This document shows, piece by piece, positions 25,631 through 37,555 of a DNA stretch of 64,000 nucleotides. The stretch covers positions 1,245,726 through 1,309,725 of the forward strand of contig NW_017264193.1 of the NCBI RefSeq assembly GCF_001619985.1. The letters are read 5' to 3'. Position 1 is the stretch's first letter, and each line of letters starts with the position of its first letter. Source of the DNA: Xylona heveae TC161 (taxonomy: Eukaryota > Ascomycota > Xylonomycetes > Xylonales > Xylonaceae). The notes beneath the pieces were generated by a model. The model was given only the letters and a program-made list of their open reading frames with translations, was not told the origin of the DNA and made no database searches. The position numbers were made by a program, and so were the translations under genes.

Positions 25631-28553
25631 AGCATCTCCGAGATTCGGGTCTAAATGGTTGTCATCCGAAAGCTTTCTTGAATCTTATACGTCAAGCTCG
25701 CAACCTTGGAAATGTTTGCTGTTAAAGACCCGGTCTTCGAAGCTCTATTTTTCTAATTACCTCCCCTCCCGTGTCCTTCTTGATTTCCGGCAAGACCGAC
25801 TCGAAGAACTTTCTACTAGCCGCCGACAAAGAGCTTTGTCTGCGGTTTTGGAATAATTTTTTTCACCCTGAGGCTATGTCAGACAGACATGAAGGTGGTG
25901 AACAGGGTGATGCACGGTACCTTCTTTCATGCAACCGTCGTCTTGACCTCTGATGGCTTTGCTCTTTTGTTCAGGACTCTGCGTGCATTATCACTCTATG
26001 ACTTTTTCTCTTCGCTCAACACAGACTCCTCCATACCTCCCTTGTGCATCAATGCACCCCTTCGACCATTCTTATCACGCCTTCATCGCCTGTGGGATCC
26101 AAGGCTGTCTGGCTAACTGCCAGACAATGCATTTACCATTTTTCCCACATCGGCAGCCCGCACGCAGTTGGCGGGCCTGATCTTCTGGAAACGATGACTT
26201 CAAAAGGAGTCACTTCGAAAGCATCCTAATTGAATGGGTCTACCCTGACGAACTTCGAAAAGTCAGCAGGAAATGGCGTAGGGATTACTTATTTTACAAT
26301 TTTTTTCAATCTGAAATTGTTCTCGTTTTGTTGGGGTTCTTCTTTTTTACGTATGACTTTTGCCTCCTTCTTCCTCTTCTTCTTTTTGTCTTCTTCTTCT
26401 TCGACCCGTCAACAGGCTTTTTTCTCAGGTTATGCAACTGGCGGTCTCTTGTGCCATCAAGATCGAATGGGTAAACAGAAGCACGGGCTGGAGCAATCGG
26501 CAGTCTTCAGTTCCTTTCACTACACTTCTTTTCACTTTGCTTCTTGACGCCAATCGTCTAATTTTCATGTTCGTCTATCAATGTGCCAGTCCGTCTTCCC
26601 TGCCATCCCTCAATGAAGTTACTCTGCGGGTCTTTCCTCTGTCGCGTCATGCCCATTTGCTACCTTTCCTCTTTTCTACAATGAGCAAGAGTAGATCGAC
26701 TGCAAATGGATATTCGCGACTCAGACACGAAAGAGGATTCTTAGATTGGATGCGGAACAGTCTTGGCAATAGACCGGGGAAATGATCCTTGAGCTCAGTT
26801 CAGGTCTACGAAGATGCACCAGCTTGGTTGATTATTGAGAAATATTGTTACTTCAAGTCTTTTATACTTTTCCTCCTCCGCCGGATACTTTCACACATCT
26901 TTATTGCTCTTGCTGCGTACTTTTGCTTATCCTTTCGGGTTATATCTTTTCCACTCATTGTCTTTGACTCTTTTTTTTTCCTCTCAAATCTCTCTCTCTA
27001 TGAGTCTACCCGCTCTCATCCTGTTGATGTCTATATTCTATGTATGGGTGCACTTTTTGTTTGCTTGCTTGTTCATGGAATTTACTCTTTAAGATTGTTC
27101 TCTGTTCCTTTCTATTTTACTTTCCTTTATCTCCTAGTTACCCCTCTATAGTTAGTCTTGCTACAAGTTATACTTTTCTTTCTTAAGCAAATCCACGCAA
27201 TAACGATCTGCCTCTCCGTCTCTCTTCTGCCAGCGGCAACACATAGGCATACCCACTTCCGTTTCCATCTCCTGCCTAATTAAACCCCACCTACCCTAAA
27301 ACTTCTTTTCCGGTATGTTTCCGTGGATATCTACATCCGGTCACAATGATGCTATAATCTTCGGTGAGATGGTGAACCACCTTATAAACTATGACTTGTA
27401 TTGTTCCGGCTTAAAAGTAGGCGTATGAACACATCCGAGTGTGGTGTTCATGATGCACCTGCAGTATACAAATCGTTGCTTTTTCTGCGTCCCAGAGATG
27501 TTTATTTCAGGATGTGTCCATGTCCACTAGATAAGTAGCTAACTTTTTTGTCTAAAGAACTTGCCCTCTGGCCTGTTTGCTTGGTCTGACTGGTTCAACA
27601 AGTAGTCACTACTACTGACTCTCCTATACTAAACTGGATTATGTGATACTGTTTGGTCCTTGTTTTGTTATTCTGTTCTACACGGGTTTATTTATTTTTA
27701 TTTTCTTTTTATTAATTTTGTTTTCGTTTCGTCTCGTTTCGTTTCGTTGATCAGTGCTTTCCTTTGGAAGTAAATTCATACAATAATACAAAAGCATAGA
27801 GAGACAGTATGTATAATGCAGCCTTTTTCATCGGCAATCAATATTACTTCGGGGGAAGGAAAAATCCAGAAGCATTGGAAGACCCAATGACAAGGCGAAA
27901 AGAATTGCAAATTTAGTCCCAAAGGCTAGCAGATAAGCTCACGCTCAGAAATGGAGAGAAGAAAGAAAAGGAAAAACGAGCCAGACATAAAGGGCCGCAA
28001 AACGGGACCATATTTCTACAAGATTCAGCACGGGAACACATCCTGGAATGCAAAAGAAGAACAGAGGGAAAAAATTCTTAAAGCTTGCAAATTTTGAAAT
28101 AGACAATTAGATTTTCATTAAGGTGTTCTCTCATTGATGAATGAGAAGGGTATCTGGAGAATTAAACGGCTCCCAATTCGACAGAACAGCTCATGGAGGC
28201 AGACTGCAACGAGTTGATTAAAGGCACCGGAGAACGCAATAACCATCCAAATTTCATATTGGCCGTGTCCAAAATCACACCGCCCAATAGCTCGTAAACG
28301 GGACCTTTGGTCCCAGTAGCTCAGCGCTATTGGAAACGAAACCAAGACAATAAGGAGATAAATAAAAAAGCAGAAGGAAAAAATTAATCGTTAAAATCAA
28401 TCATACATGTGCGTGATATCCCTCTCGTCTATGGCTTGAAAATCCCCAAAGGAAAATAGGTATAAAATGAATAAAAATGTTGAAACATGTTACAATCCAT
28501 AAGAAGTATCTTGCATGAAGAATATATGAGGGCGACCCAGCCAATTAATCTAA
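25631..28553. other. Convergent intergenic region rsc7/homeobox gene, T-rich
   Basis: 2.9 kb between two converging genes. The plus strand from about 25.9 to 27.8 kb is strongly T- and C-rich, which creates several long but biased, Phe/Leu/Ser-rich open frames that I do not accept as genes. A pentamer-like GTTTC/CGTTT repeat lies near 27722-27748. It probably holds long 3' UTRs. Confidence 0.5.
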
Positions 28554-30648
28554 TCAGAAATCTTCCGGTCCTTGATTGGTAAAAATGTAGTTTCGTGGCT
28601 TGTGAGGAGACATTCGAGGAGGTGGCGGAGCCTTGTGGGTCGGGGTATATTGATGGAAGAGAAGCTCTGGGGCAGGCTTATTATTGGTAGTATTCTTCCC
28701 AGCAGAAGTGCGCTCAGTTGTCTGGGACGTTCGATTCTCATTCCCGCGATGATTTGCTTGCTCCGTCTCCTCGGTCACAATTGGCGACATGTAGGTAGGC
28801 TGAGGCATGTGGATTGCCGTCGGGAAAGATGTAAAAGTAGGAGAGGTTATTGGGCCCTCGCCCATCCCATAAGGCATCTGAAGTCCTGCAGATTGTGGGG
28901 GTGATTGATGATTGAGAGCATACCGCTGGAATCTGGCTTGAAGCTCAAGCTCAAGGGGAGTAGATGGCGGTGATACGAGACTAGTCTCCAGGTCTAGCGC
29001 CGGATGGACCATACTGCTGGAGTATCCATGACCAAGTACCAACGGTTGGTTCCCATCCATGGTCACTATTCCATATTCGGGTCGTGCAGCACCATTTCTA
29101 GAAGGTGACCTTGGCGTTGGCGGCGCAAAACTACCTGTAGGAGTGGGCATCGGGTTGGAGGTCGTCGGCGTCCGCCCCGAGAAGTAGCCTCTTTCAAATG
29201 CACCAGCATCCGCAAAAGTAGAAAAAGGAAGAGGGGAGCGTTGCGCTGAACCTGGCAAGTTTTTTTGGATGCGACCTCGCAAGAGACTGATATTGTTGGT
29301 AGATCGAATACGCCGCATCGGCGCGTTGGAGCCAAGAAAAGAGCCCTTGCCAGCAGGAGAAGCAGGCGTCGTGCCCGAATACGAATGTGTCCTTAGCGCA
29401 GCATGTCCTAGGGCTGCCGGTCGCGGTCGTTTTCTGCGAGCCGCGAGATCCAATGACACCTCCGACTCTCTGGACGGCGGGCTCAAAGTCGTATCTGGCT
29501 CTATCCCAACGGCGTTGAAAGTGCTGATGAGGTCGGACGGCGAATTTCTTCCCGAAAAAATTTCGGGATGTGCTATGACAATGGATCCGTCGGCATCGAA
29601 CGTCCCGTCGGCAGCCAAAACAGGTTGGAAGTGTTGAGTCTGTCCCTGTGGCAAATGGCTATGGTAGATTAATTGTTGCTCTTGCTGGTGCAGCGGTTCA
29701 CCCGAAGCCGTCTGGTACTGGAAGCTGGCAGTGTGAAAAGCCTGCTGTAGTTGGTTGATTTCAGTCGGGTTCTGAAAATTAGCATAGCATTCCTGTTCAA
29801 CCGAGTCTCTCGATAAAGAGGAATTGCTACTGAGCTGCTCAAGCTGCGGAATTGAGTCCGTAAAGTCGAATGGGTCATCAATCTGCTGAGCAGGGGTCCA
29901 TGTGACTGACGAGTTCCTACTGCTGCCATAATCCGAAAAGGCAGATGGAGGGAAGCCCGCTGATGTTGAGTGGTTTGCATGCAGGCCATGCATGTACAAC
30001 ATATTCTTCTCTTGCGTGGGCGAGGAAGTTTCGCTCGCGGCAAAGCTGGCGTACCCGCTGTGATCACTAAGATAAGGCAAAGACATATTGGAATGCTGGG
30101 TAAGGAAGCCATAGTCAAGTTCGGCGGGCGAGCCAAGTTGGCAGGGGCTGGTCAACCCAGTTGCTTGATCATCCAACTGGCCGCCATGTTGCCATGTAGG
30201 AGTCAAGTCAAGCTCTGGTGGCATTTCAATAGGGGTGAAAATATCAGGGCCATGGCTGGCACCATAGCCAGGGCTCGTCAGGCCACTGGCCGCCTGAAGC
30301 AGCTTGAATTCTCCCTGCTTCCTCTGCTGCTTGGCTTTTGCTCGCCGATTCTGGAACCAATTCTAGAGCACACATGATTAGTGTTACGGCCAAAGCATCG
30401 GGTATTGGAGAGATATATATAAGACGTACTGCGACACGAGGGAGGGACAGGCCAGCCTCCTCGGCCAGCCGACGCTTGATGTCGCTGCTTGGCTTCGGAT
30501 GTATCTGAAATTGTTTTTCCAGCATCCAGACTTGCTCTCGAGTCAGACGAGGGCGAGATGATGTATCCGCATCATCATGTTCCTCGGCTCCATTGGGTTT
30601 CGTTGCCATTCCCTGGGCCTTTTCTGGCATCATGCTCATATAAGCCAT
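28554..30648 (-). CDS. Homeobox transcription factor (fungal Hbx/Htf1-like)
   Basis: Model on the minus strand: exons 30648-30430 and 30362-28554; 675 aa. Residues about 31-90 form a homeodomain: SRPRLTREQVWMLEKQF in helix 1, then EEAGLSLPRVA joined across a 67-nt intron to NWFQNRRAKAKQQ, the recognition helix. The remainder is a long low-complexity region rich in Ser, Pro, Gln and Thr, with the basic patch ARRKRPRPAALG and the motif MRRIRSTNNISLLRGRIQK, which I associate with filamentous-fungal homeobox regulators of conidiation (HbxA/Htf1/Hox2 type). That subfamily assignment is from memory. The frame stays open upstream to about 30744 without another ATG, so an upstream exon is possible. 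It probably acts in the nucleus as a DNA-binding developmental regulator. Confidence 0.88.
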
Positions 30649-32989
30649 ATCTTTCCCGGGTCCGGGTTTTTCCCAATGAGAGAGAATTATCCGCTGGTCA
30701 GCAGAGGGTGATGCCAACAGGTGAACAGCGGTATGGCTATGCAAGCCGAGTTGAAGAGCGAACTGCGCGTCTTTACAAGATGGAGGAGAGTATTCGCAAG
30801 GAGCAGGTAAGAAGCGGGACCCGACTTATGTGAGCTTGTGCTTTATCGAGATCCAGTTTCGCTTCCACGAGATGCTTCAATTTCGTCGCAGATGATTACA
30901 CAACAAACACAAATGAAACGTTTTCGCAATTTCGTGCTCGGGGACCACCGGTTGTGTCCACTGCGGTCAAGATGGCGGAGATTTCAAGAGGTGGTGTTCA
31001 AAACGACAAGAACGAGGTCAAGAAAAGTACATGCTGGATTTGCCACCTAAAAAAGAGAGAGAGAATTTCAAGGACCAGAATGATCAAATCTCGAGAACAA
31101 GATGAAGGGCAAAGGGGGGGAAGGGACATCGGCTTTTTAGTGTTTCTGAATGGGTCGGCATCATTACACCCGCGTCTGCAGGCTGGCTTAGTTTTTGTGC
31201 CTTTGTAGAGCGGCCGCCAGAATGGTTGGGCCAAGAGATGGTGTACCGCATCTGATTGCACCACCTGGTCGCTGCGGACCTTGAATCCTCTCTTTCCCCC
31301 CGAGCGCAACACCGCGGCCGAGACCACTGCGGAAAGAGCGTCCGGCCTCAAGACCCCATGCTGGCCTAACCCCCGGGAACCGCCGTCGACAGGATCGGCC
31401 ACGATCGACAGTTTACTTGGGCACTTTCTGGGGCGAGGGACACTGACTTACTCTAGCTTCTGGGCAAAAGCGGTAGCTACAGAGTACGAGCGTAGAATAG
31501 TCAGGTCGATGCTATGCTGGAGCGGATCCATGTCGTGCTGCTTGTTGTTCTCTGAAAACCCCTGTCATGTCTTCATCAAGCACACGCTCCGTGGGGCGAT
31601 CTCCCACTATCTGCAAGCGACCAAGGCACAAGCGAGAGACGGACGTACAGCGGCTCTCATCCCGACGAGAACCTTGATCCCTCCGCTGTCGGGGCGGGAA
31701 GGGGGGTGGGACGAGGGTGACGAGGGGGTGGTGATTTAGAATGGTGGAAAGCATATGGAGCCAACAAAGGAGAACAAGAGAGACGATACGGGATAGGGTG
31801 GGGACTCCGGGACGACCGATGGCCGACTTAGCTCTTTCCCCCAATGGAAGTGGGCTTCGCTTGGAGGTGGGGGAAAGGCACCACAGAGAGAGGGGACGAG
31901 GGAGAAAAAGAGGGCGAGAGTGTGCGAGCGCGCGCGAAAAAGGACACCAAAGGAGATTGAGTGGAGATGAGGACCCCCAATGTAGGAAGTGTCCCATATG
32001 GCGAAGAAACATGGGAAAACAGTTGGGTACACCGACAATCTACTTGCGCATATCTGAAGTATTCACGACGACACACCATGCATAATCACTTGCACGTTCT
32101 TGCCCGGAGAGTGCTCAATTGGAAACGTGACGGCTTGGTATCAAAACAGCAGTAGAATTAAAGCAGCGAATCGCGAAAAGATAAAAAAAAAATCCCCTAG
32201 GAGGAAAACAACGCAAAATTGGCTTATCTCTTTCCCTTTTTCCCTGTCTCTCGACCTGCGGCAGTTGGAAGCGGGCGTCAAGGCCTACGCTGAGACCGTG
32301 GTCCTTGCCTCGAACGACGTTGATCCATCATCGTCGTTCGCCTGTCAAAGTTCCGTCGGACCATGATGTCTAACGGCCTTAAAAGAGACTAGCACCAGGG
32401 ACGAGGCGACCTGAGCGTTCATCGTCATTAGTTCAGGTCAGACCAGCCGTGTCAAATCATGGCGCACTGGTCGAATCATACAACGTCCCGAGCGAGCCAC
32501 GGCGTCAGCGAGGGATGCTATTTGGGATGACACTAGGGCCCTTTTAAAAAAGGAACGGGTAACTAGACCCCTGAGCCACAACCAGAGAGGCCAGAGCTCG
32601 GCCCCCAACTGATTAGGATTTCTTCATGTCCATCACCACACCACTGGGCTACCTCAGGAAGAGTATTGCAATTCAATGTTACCGCGGTGCTCCGTGACAT
32701 CCCTCTTGATTTCTTCGACTGTTTTTTTCCGAATAGTGCCGGTGTGGCATCCCTTTCCAAGAGCTCTTTTGGCAAAAGAGCTTCAAAGTGGCAGTATTAT
32801 GCGCTGTGCAGTACGTCACCGGCGTCGAGCAATCAAAGTATCTCTTGTGACCAGTGTTCGGCAGAAGCCTTCAGCGCTGGTATCTCCGTAGAATGTGTGC
32901 TTTCTCCATGCGCACATCTGTTCTCTTCTGTGTCTTCTAGGTATACCGTACCTCATCTCGCATACTGCACTTAGCGTTACCTTGGAAGT

Positions 32990-33059
32990 GGGACCGTGGG
33001 ACCGTGGGACCGTGGGACCGTGGGACCGTGGGACCTCAGGACCTCAGGACCTCAGGACC
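32990..33059. repeat. Two-phase 8-bp minisatellite
   Basis: Five perfect tandem copies of GGGACCGT (32990-33029) run directly into three copies of the related unit GGACCTCA (33031-33054) plus a partial copy. It is non-coding and lies in the block upstream of the homeobox gene. Confidence 0.95.
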
Positions 33060-34662
33060 AGTTCGTCCTTGTTTTCTTCGTATCTGCTTCTGTCTCGATA
33101 CAAGGCCGCTCCGACGGGCTGGAGTGGCAGGTACTCGCTAATGCACTGACCTCGCTACCTACGTTCTACTCTTACCTGACATTTGAGATAAGTGCTCCAC
33201 TCGATATATTTCACATTCTCCTTGACTCCTGGGGCATTGCGCATGAATGGGGAAAGAGGAGAGAAGCTTACCGGCGGTTGAGATCGAGTAGAAAGAGGCA
33301 CACGCCTTCTATTCTTCCATTCCCTACATGCACGAAAATGGCGGCCCAAGGTCGCTCAGAAAATGGTATTAGATCTCGTCAGCAGGTATGCGTCAATGGG
33401 GCGCTGGACGACAAATCAGCTTGCAGCAAATGAACATGCTTTGGTGAGTTAGCTGGCAGAGGTAATGATTTGGTGGTGAGTTGTCCCGCCTCTGACCTCT
33501 GTTCCTTCCACAATTTCCCACTTCGCATCTACCTTTCCCCATCGGTCGAAATTGCCCCGGGAGGCGGGAGACCGACTCTGCGGAGCAACACCTCACAGAC
33601 CCCAAAGTGGATATGGAGCTGAGAGCCAGCTCTTGTCTGGGTTAGACCAGGTGCACCACCGCAGACGCGACGAGCACTCATCCAACGCTAGAGGTTGGCA
33701 CATCCCTGACCGCAGAGCCACAAACTCCAAGTCCAATTCCGCGTCGTGAGTGCATCGAAGGGAGTTGATCGGGGGTTCCCCGTTTAACCGCTCCCCACTT
33801 TTCCCCTCCTGGACCAATTGGCATCATCATCTGTTCAGCAAAAAGTCCTAGCGATGATGCGAATCTTAGGCAGGTAGGTGTTAGAGACTAACCCCATCGT
33901 TGACAATGTACAGTATAATTCGTAGGTAACACTCTTGCCTGTTATATAGACAGCCATGGATTATTATTGATGCCGCACAATTAGACACTGAAAACATGGG
34001 CTTTTTGCTCCACCACGTAACGTCAGAGTAGAGCTTACAGTTGACACATTTGCCTAAAGTTTCATGATTTCGATGTAATGGCTCCAAAATGGAGTCGAAA
34101 ATCACGAGATACAATCAGATGTACGGAGATATCTGACACATGCATACGGAGGAGCACGCCTTCGGCGGGGTGTCTCGGGAGTTCAAGGGACGATATCGTC
34201 GCCCTTGCGCCTAGAGCAGACATCAGTGTACCTTGGCGCTCTTGATGTTGTGTACAACTCCATGCAAGCTCTTTTTAGATATGATAGGTGCCTAAAACTT
34301 TGCATGCCTTGTACGAGCTGGCCATGATCCCAACCAGGCGTATTCGCCATCGTCTCCGGGAGAGGTAATAGACCATGGCATGGCGCTGCTTTATCGCCCT
34401 CTAACTGCCGGCTGGAAGAGCGGCCCGCTGGCTGTAAAGCTCTAGCCGCTTAGGAATGATGATCGAAGTGGTAGACCACATAGAAGCCGTCTGGACTGCA
34501 GCACAAGATGCCCTCGAGCAGTCAAGCCATGATCAACTACTGCGGTAGATGCATGCATAGCATCTTCAGAACATGGCTAGCTTCCCAAACCTTTATGATT
34601 CAGGAGGAATAGTAGGCATGGATTGTCCGGAAATGAATCTTGTGTGGTCAAGCGTTGAGGAC

Positions 34663-34684
34663 TTTTTTTTTTTTTTTTTTTTTT
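34663..34684. repeat. T22 homopolymer
   Basis: Uninterrupted run of 22 T on the plus strand in intergenic DNA. Its length may be imprecise for sequencing reasons. Confidence 0.9.
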
Positions 34685-35546
34685 CGCTACTTCGTCCTTT
34701 CTTTGTTCTGAGTCAGTATTGTATTGACCGCACAAGAGGCATGACACTTCTGATTATGCATGATGCCTGCCATTATTTTGTGCCCACAAGATTGCTCGTC
34801 AAAATTCGCTCAATCACTTGGTTGTGTTTTCCCCGTACAATGGCTTTGTTTCGCCAAGGCAGATTTGGTTCGAGCGCGAGATTGTTCTGCGGGCCGGTCC
34901 GATCGATAGATACTCGACCGTCCTGTGCAAAGGCGCACTCCTTTTTTTCTCGCGCCATCTGTGGCGAAGACACAAGTCCCTTGTCTGTCATCCCACCCTA
35001 GCCAAGTAATCCCTACAACCTCGACCATGGCGGAGATCATGATTTGCAGCTCGCTTCTGGACAAGCCTTCGCCAGACCCTCTTTAACTGTCTCTTCAACG
35101 TTATGGGCATCATTTGCTAGGCTCATCCTTGTAACCCGCCGTTCGTTCCACAATTGCGTTCGGGTGATTCTTCCATCTTGGCTTAGAACATTTTCGAGTC
35201 CATGTTCCCACTTTACGGAGTGCACGCCTTCATCTACTTTTTGCCTTCCTCTCTTGCAATTCGTCTGAACCTGTGTGGCATCTAATTCTAAAATTCTACC
35301 TATGTGGGTAATCTACCCCTCTTTCCCCTGGCCCGTTCATTTCCCTCTCCCTGCCCCTCAGATAATGCGTTGCACCAACCAAAGTGGCTCGATGCAAGTA
35401 AATGGATCTTCGAGGGAAATACGGATGGTACTGACCCATCGACGTGTATAGTGGAGAGACTTCAAACTTGTTGGAGAGGGAGTGGTGGTCTGGGCGTGAC
35501 CGTTGACTGATCCATTGCCTCACTCACTCTTCTAACTAGACTCAGT

Positions 35547-36359
35547 CTAGCTCAACAGGAAATGTTTGATTTCTAGGTGCAAATCACCGGTATCCTTGTC
35601 TTGGCCTAGGAAAGTGATGCTGCGCAAATCTGGAATAATCCAGTCTGCACCTGCCTCCCTAACCTGTTGGGCAGAATGCGTCGTGGTTAATCCGACGACT
35701 TGACAGCCGGCCGCTTTGCCAGCACGAATCCCGGCCGGTGCATCTTCTATGACTAGGGTGGCGGCTTCTGCTGAGAGTCCAAGGCGTGCACGGCCAAGTC
35801 GATAACAGGCTGGATCAGGTTTACCATTCTCAACATCTTCAGCCACTACCACGTGCTTAGGCTGCGCGATTCGAAGCACGTCCAACCAGCCTTGAACTAA
35901 TGGTCGAGTACCCGAGGTCACAATTGCCCACGATGCTCCAGCCTCGTTCAATAGAGCGATCAGATTTCGCGCTCCAGGGATCATTTCTGCGTCCCGTCCA
36001 AACCTTTTAGGAATTTGGGCTTCAACCTGCGCAACGCCTGTCCACAAATCGTATGAGCGCTGAAATAGGGTCGTTCAATGCTTTGGTGATCCACATACGC
36101 TCTGGGGTGGCCATAGACGGATCGTAAATCTTCAGCACGTCTATGGATCTTCTGCCATGAGAAGTTGCCAAAATAACGTTGGGGTCTACACCCAGTTCCT
36201 TGCCCATTCTATAGGTTTCATTAGAAGATAAAAGAAGTCATAAATTTTGTCATATTCGGGTCCTCACTCATGCCAATGCTTGACAATGGCGTTCGTTGAG
36301 TCGATAATGGTGCCATCCATGTCGAAGAGCAGACCTTTGCAGGTATATCGCTTCACCAT
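35547..36359 (-). CDS. HAD-superfamily phosphatase, glycerol-3-phosphatase/2-deoxyglucose-6-phosphatase-like
   Basis: Model on the minus strand: exons 36359-36268, 36208-36099 and 36037-35547; 230 aa, the usual size for Gpp1/Dog1-type enzymes. Motif I is FDMDGTIID near residue 12, with two nucleophile-region aspartates. Motif II is the Ser/Thr in AIVTSGT, and motifs III/IV are seen in NGKPDPACYRLG and VIEDAPAGIRAGKAAG. Substrate class (glycerol-3-phosphate, deoxyglucose-6-phosphate or related sugar phosphate) cannot be fixed by these motifs. A glycerol-3-phosphatase would fit osmolyte synthesis downstream of the HOG pathway, but the distance to sskB is 28 kb and no link is shown. Both introns are about 60 nt with good consensus. 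Confidence 0.85.
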
Positions 36360-37555
36360 TTCAGTGTTTTGACATTGCGCTGCTATTCCCGACATAGTTT
36401 ACAGATATGTATATGCAAACTATTATGAGCGAAATCTCACCGAACATATGCACTGTACTCGCAAGTATTTATAGTCATAGCTGTGATCGTACGTGCTCGT
36501 TTGTGAGAACCTATGACTCTGCACAGACAGTAGCTCAGCCCATCATTGGCTGTTTCAATCTGTAAAATCCCTCGCTCGTTGTTTGTTGCAACACTTGGAT
36601 GTCGGCAACTGCCTATAAAGGGATGGGTGGGGCGGAAATAACCATATTGGGCTATACACCGCTCAGTAACTAAGAATGGCTAGGGCAAGGTGAAGACGGC
36701 CAATAATCTTGTCGCGGACGTAGAAGAAAAGACCTAAGTTAAGCATTAGTTGAATTTTCTAAAATGTACAAAATGCCAGCAGAACCACGCATATGTGGTA
36801 GCTGCGTGCAGTTTGCAAGGGAACAAGACGAGTTTTGAATGATATTTGTGATATTTTGTAACCTCATGCATCGTTCACCTTAATGCCAAGTTCCTAGTCC
36901 TACATTAAGTAATTCACCAATTACTTTCTCCCCTACTGGAGCTTTTCATATTTACTGTCAAAAAAAAGTAGTGTCTTTGAGAAAAGTAAATATCTTTCCA
37001 GAGTCAGGCTCAAAAGAAAAATAAGAAGCAAGTATTTGTTCTATAATGTACTGTTTAGCAGATTTTGACTTGCGAATAAGTATGCTTATGCAGCATTGAA
37101 ATTCTGGATCAAATCATGGTCAAATCATAATCAAGTTCTATGAAATTCTGCCTAATACCGCCAAGATATTATGTTCGTTGATATGCATAAATTCATTCTG
37201 TCAAATGCTAGGCAAAAATTGGGGGGGGAGGGGGAAAGCCTACTTTTTGGTTGGTACAAAATTCAAACCAGGTCAGAATTGATAATTGTGCAGAAATTGT
37301 GGTCAACTATTCTTTCTTTCCATTAGAGGAAGCCAATGTACACCGTAGACAAGTGGACTTGGCAGATGGAGCGAGGTGAAATGTCTTTCACAACTTGGGG
37401 CGAGCCAGAGCGAGTCGCGCCTGTCTCGTTTAAGTTACCACATGCTCGGATCATCTTCGGTTTTTCGGCGAAACTGCGAAATCTTCTACCCAACCGGCAA
37501 CTTTTTATTGTCAGGATTTTAGATAGCATCAACCACCTGCTATCGTCATTAAAAA
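36360..37555. other. Divergent promoter region HAD phosphatase/nug1
   Basis: 1.2 kb, AT-rich between about 36.75 and 37.2 kb, with a G-run near 37221-37235. No coding frame supported. Both flanking genes are transcribed away from it. Confidence 0.6.

Larger units (their letters stand above)
30649..35546. other. 4.9-kb intergenic block upstream of the homeobox gene
   Basis: The frames here are short and give no domain. The part nearest the homeobox gene (30.65-32.4 kb) is purine-rich on the plus strand, thus pyrimidine-rich in the sense of that gene, as expected of a long leader. It also carries the minisatellite at 32990 and a T22 run at 34663-34684. A long regulatory region is common for developmental transcription factors; that reading is inference. 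Confidence 0.5.

Noticed and set aside
26230-27151. Phe/Leu/Ser-rich open frames on the plus strand
   Set aside because: They are produced by the T-rich composition of the spacer and lack any domain.
30649-30744. Extension of the homeobox protein to a TTG at 30744
   Set aside because: TTG is not a normal fungal start. The first ATG in frame is at 30648.
31281-31739. A 152-codon open frame upstream of the homeobox gene
   Set aside because: Biased composition, no domain, and overlapping frames of equal length on the other strand.
34573-35001. A 142-codon plus-strand open frame
   Set aside because: It reads through the T22 run as polyphenylalanine and has no domain.
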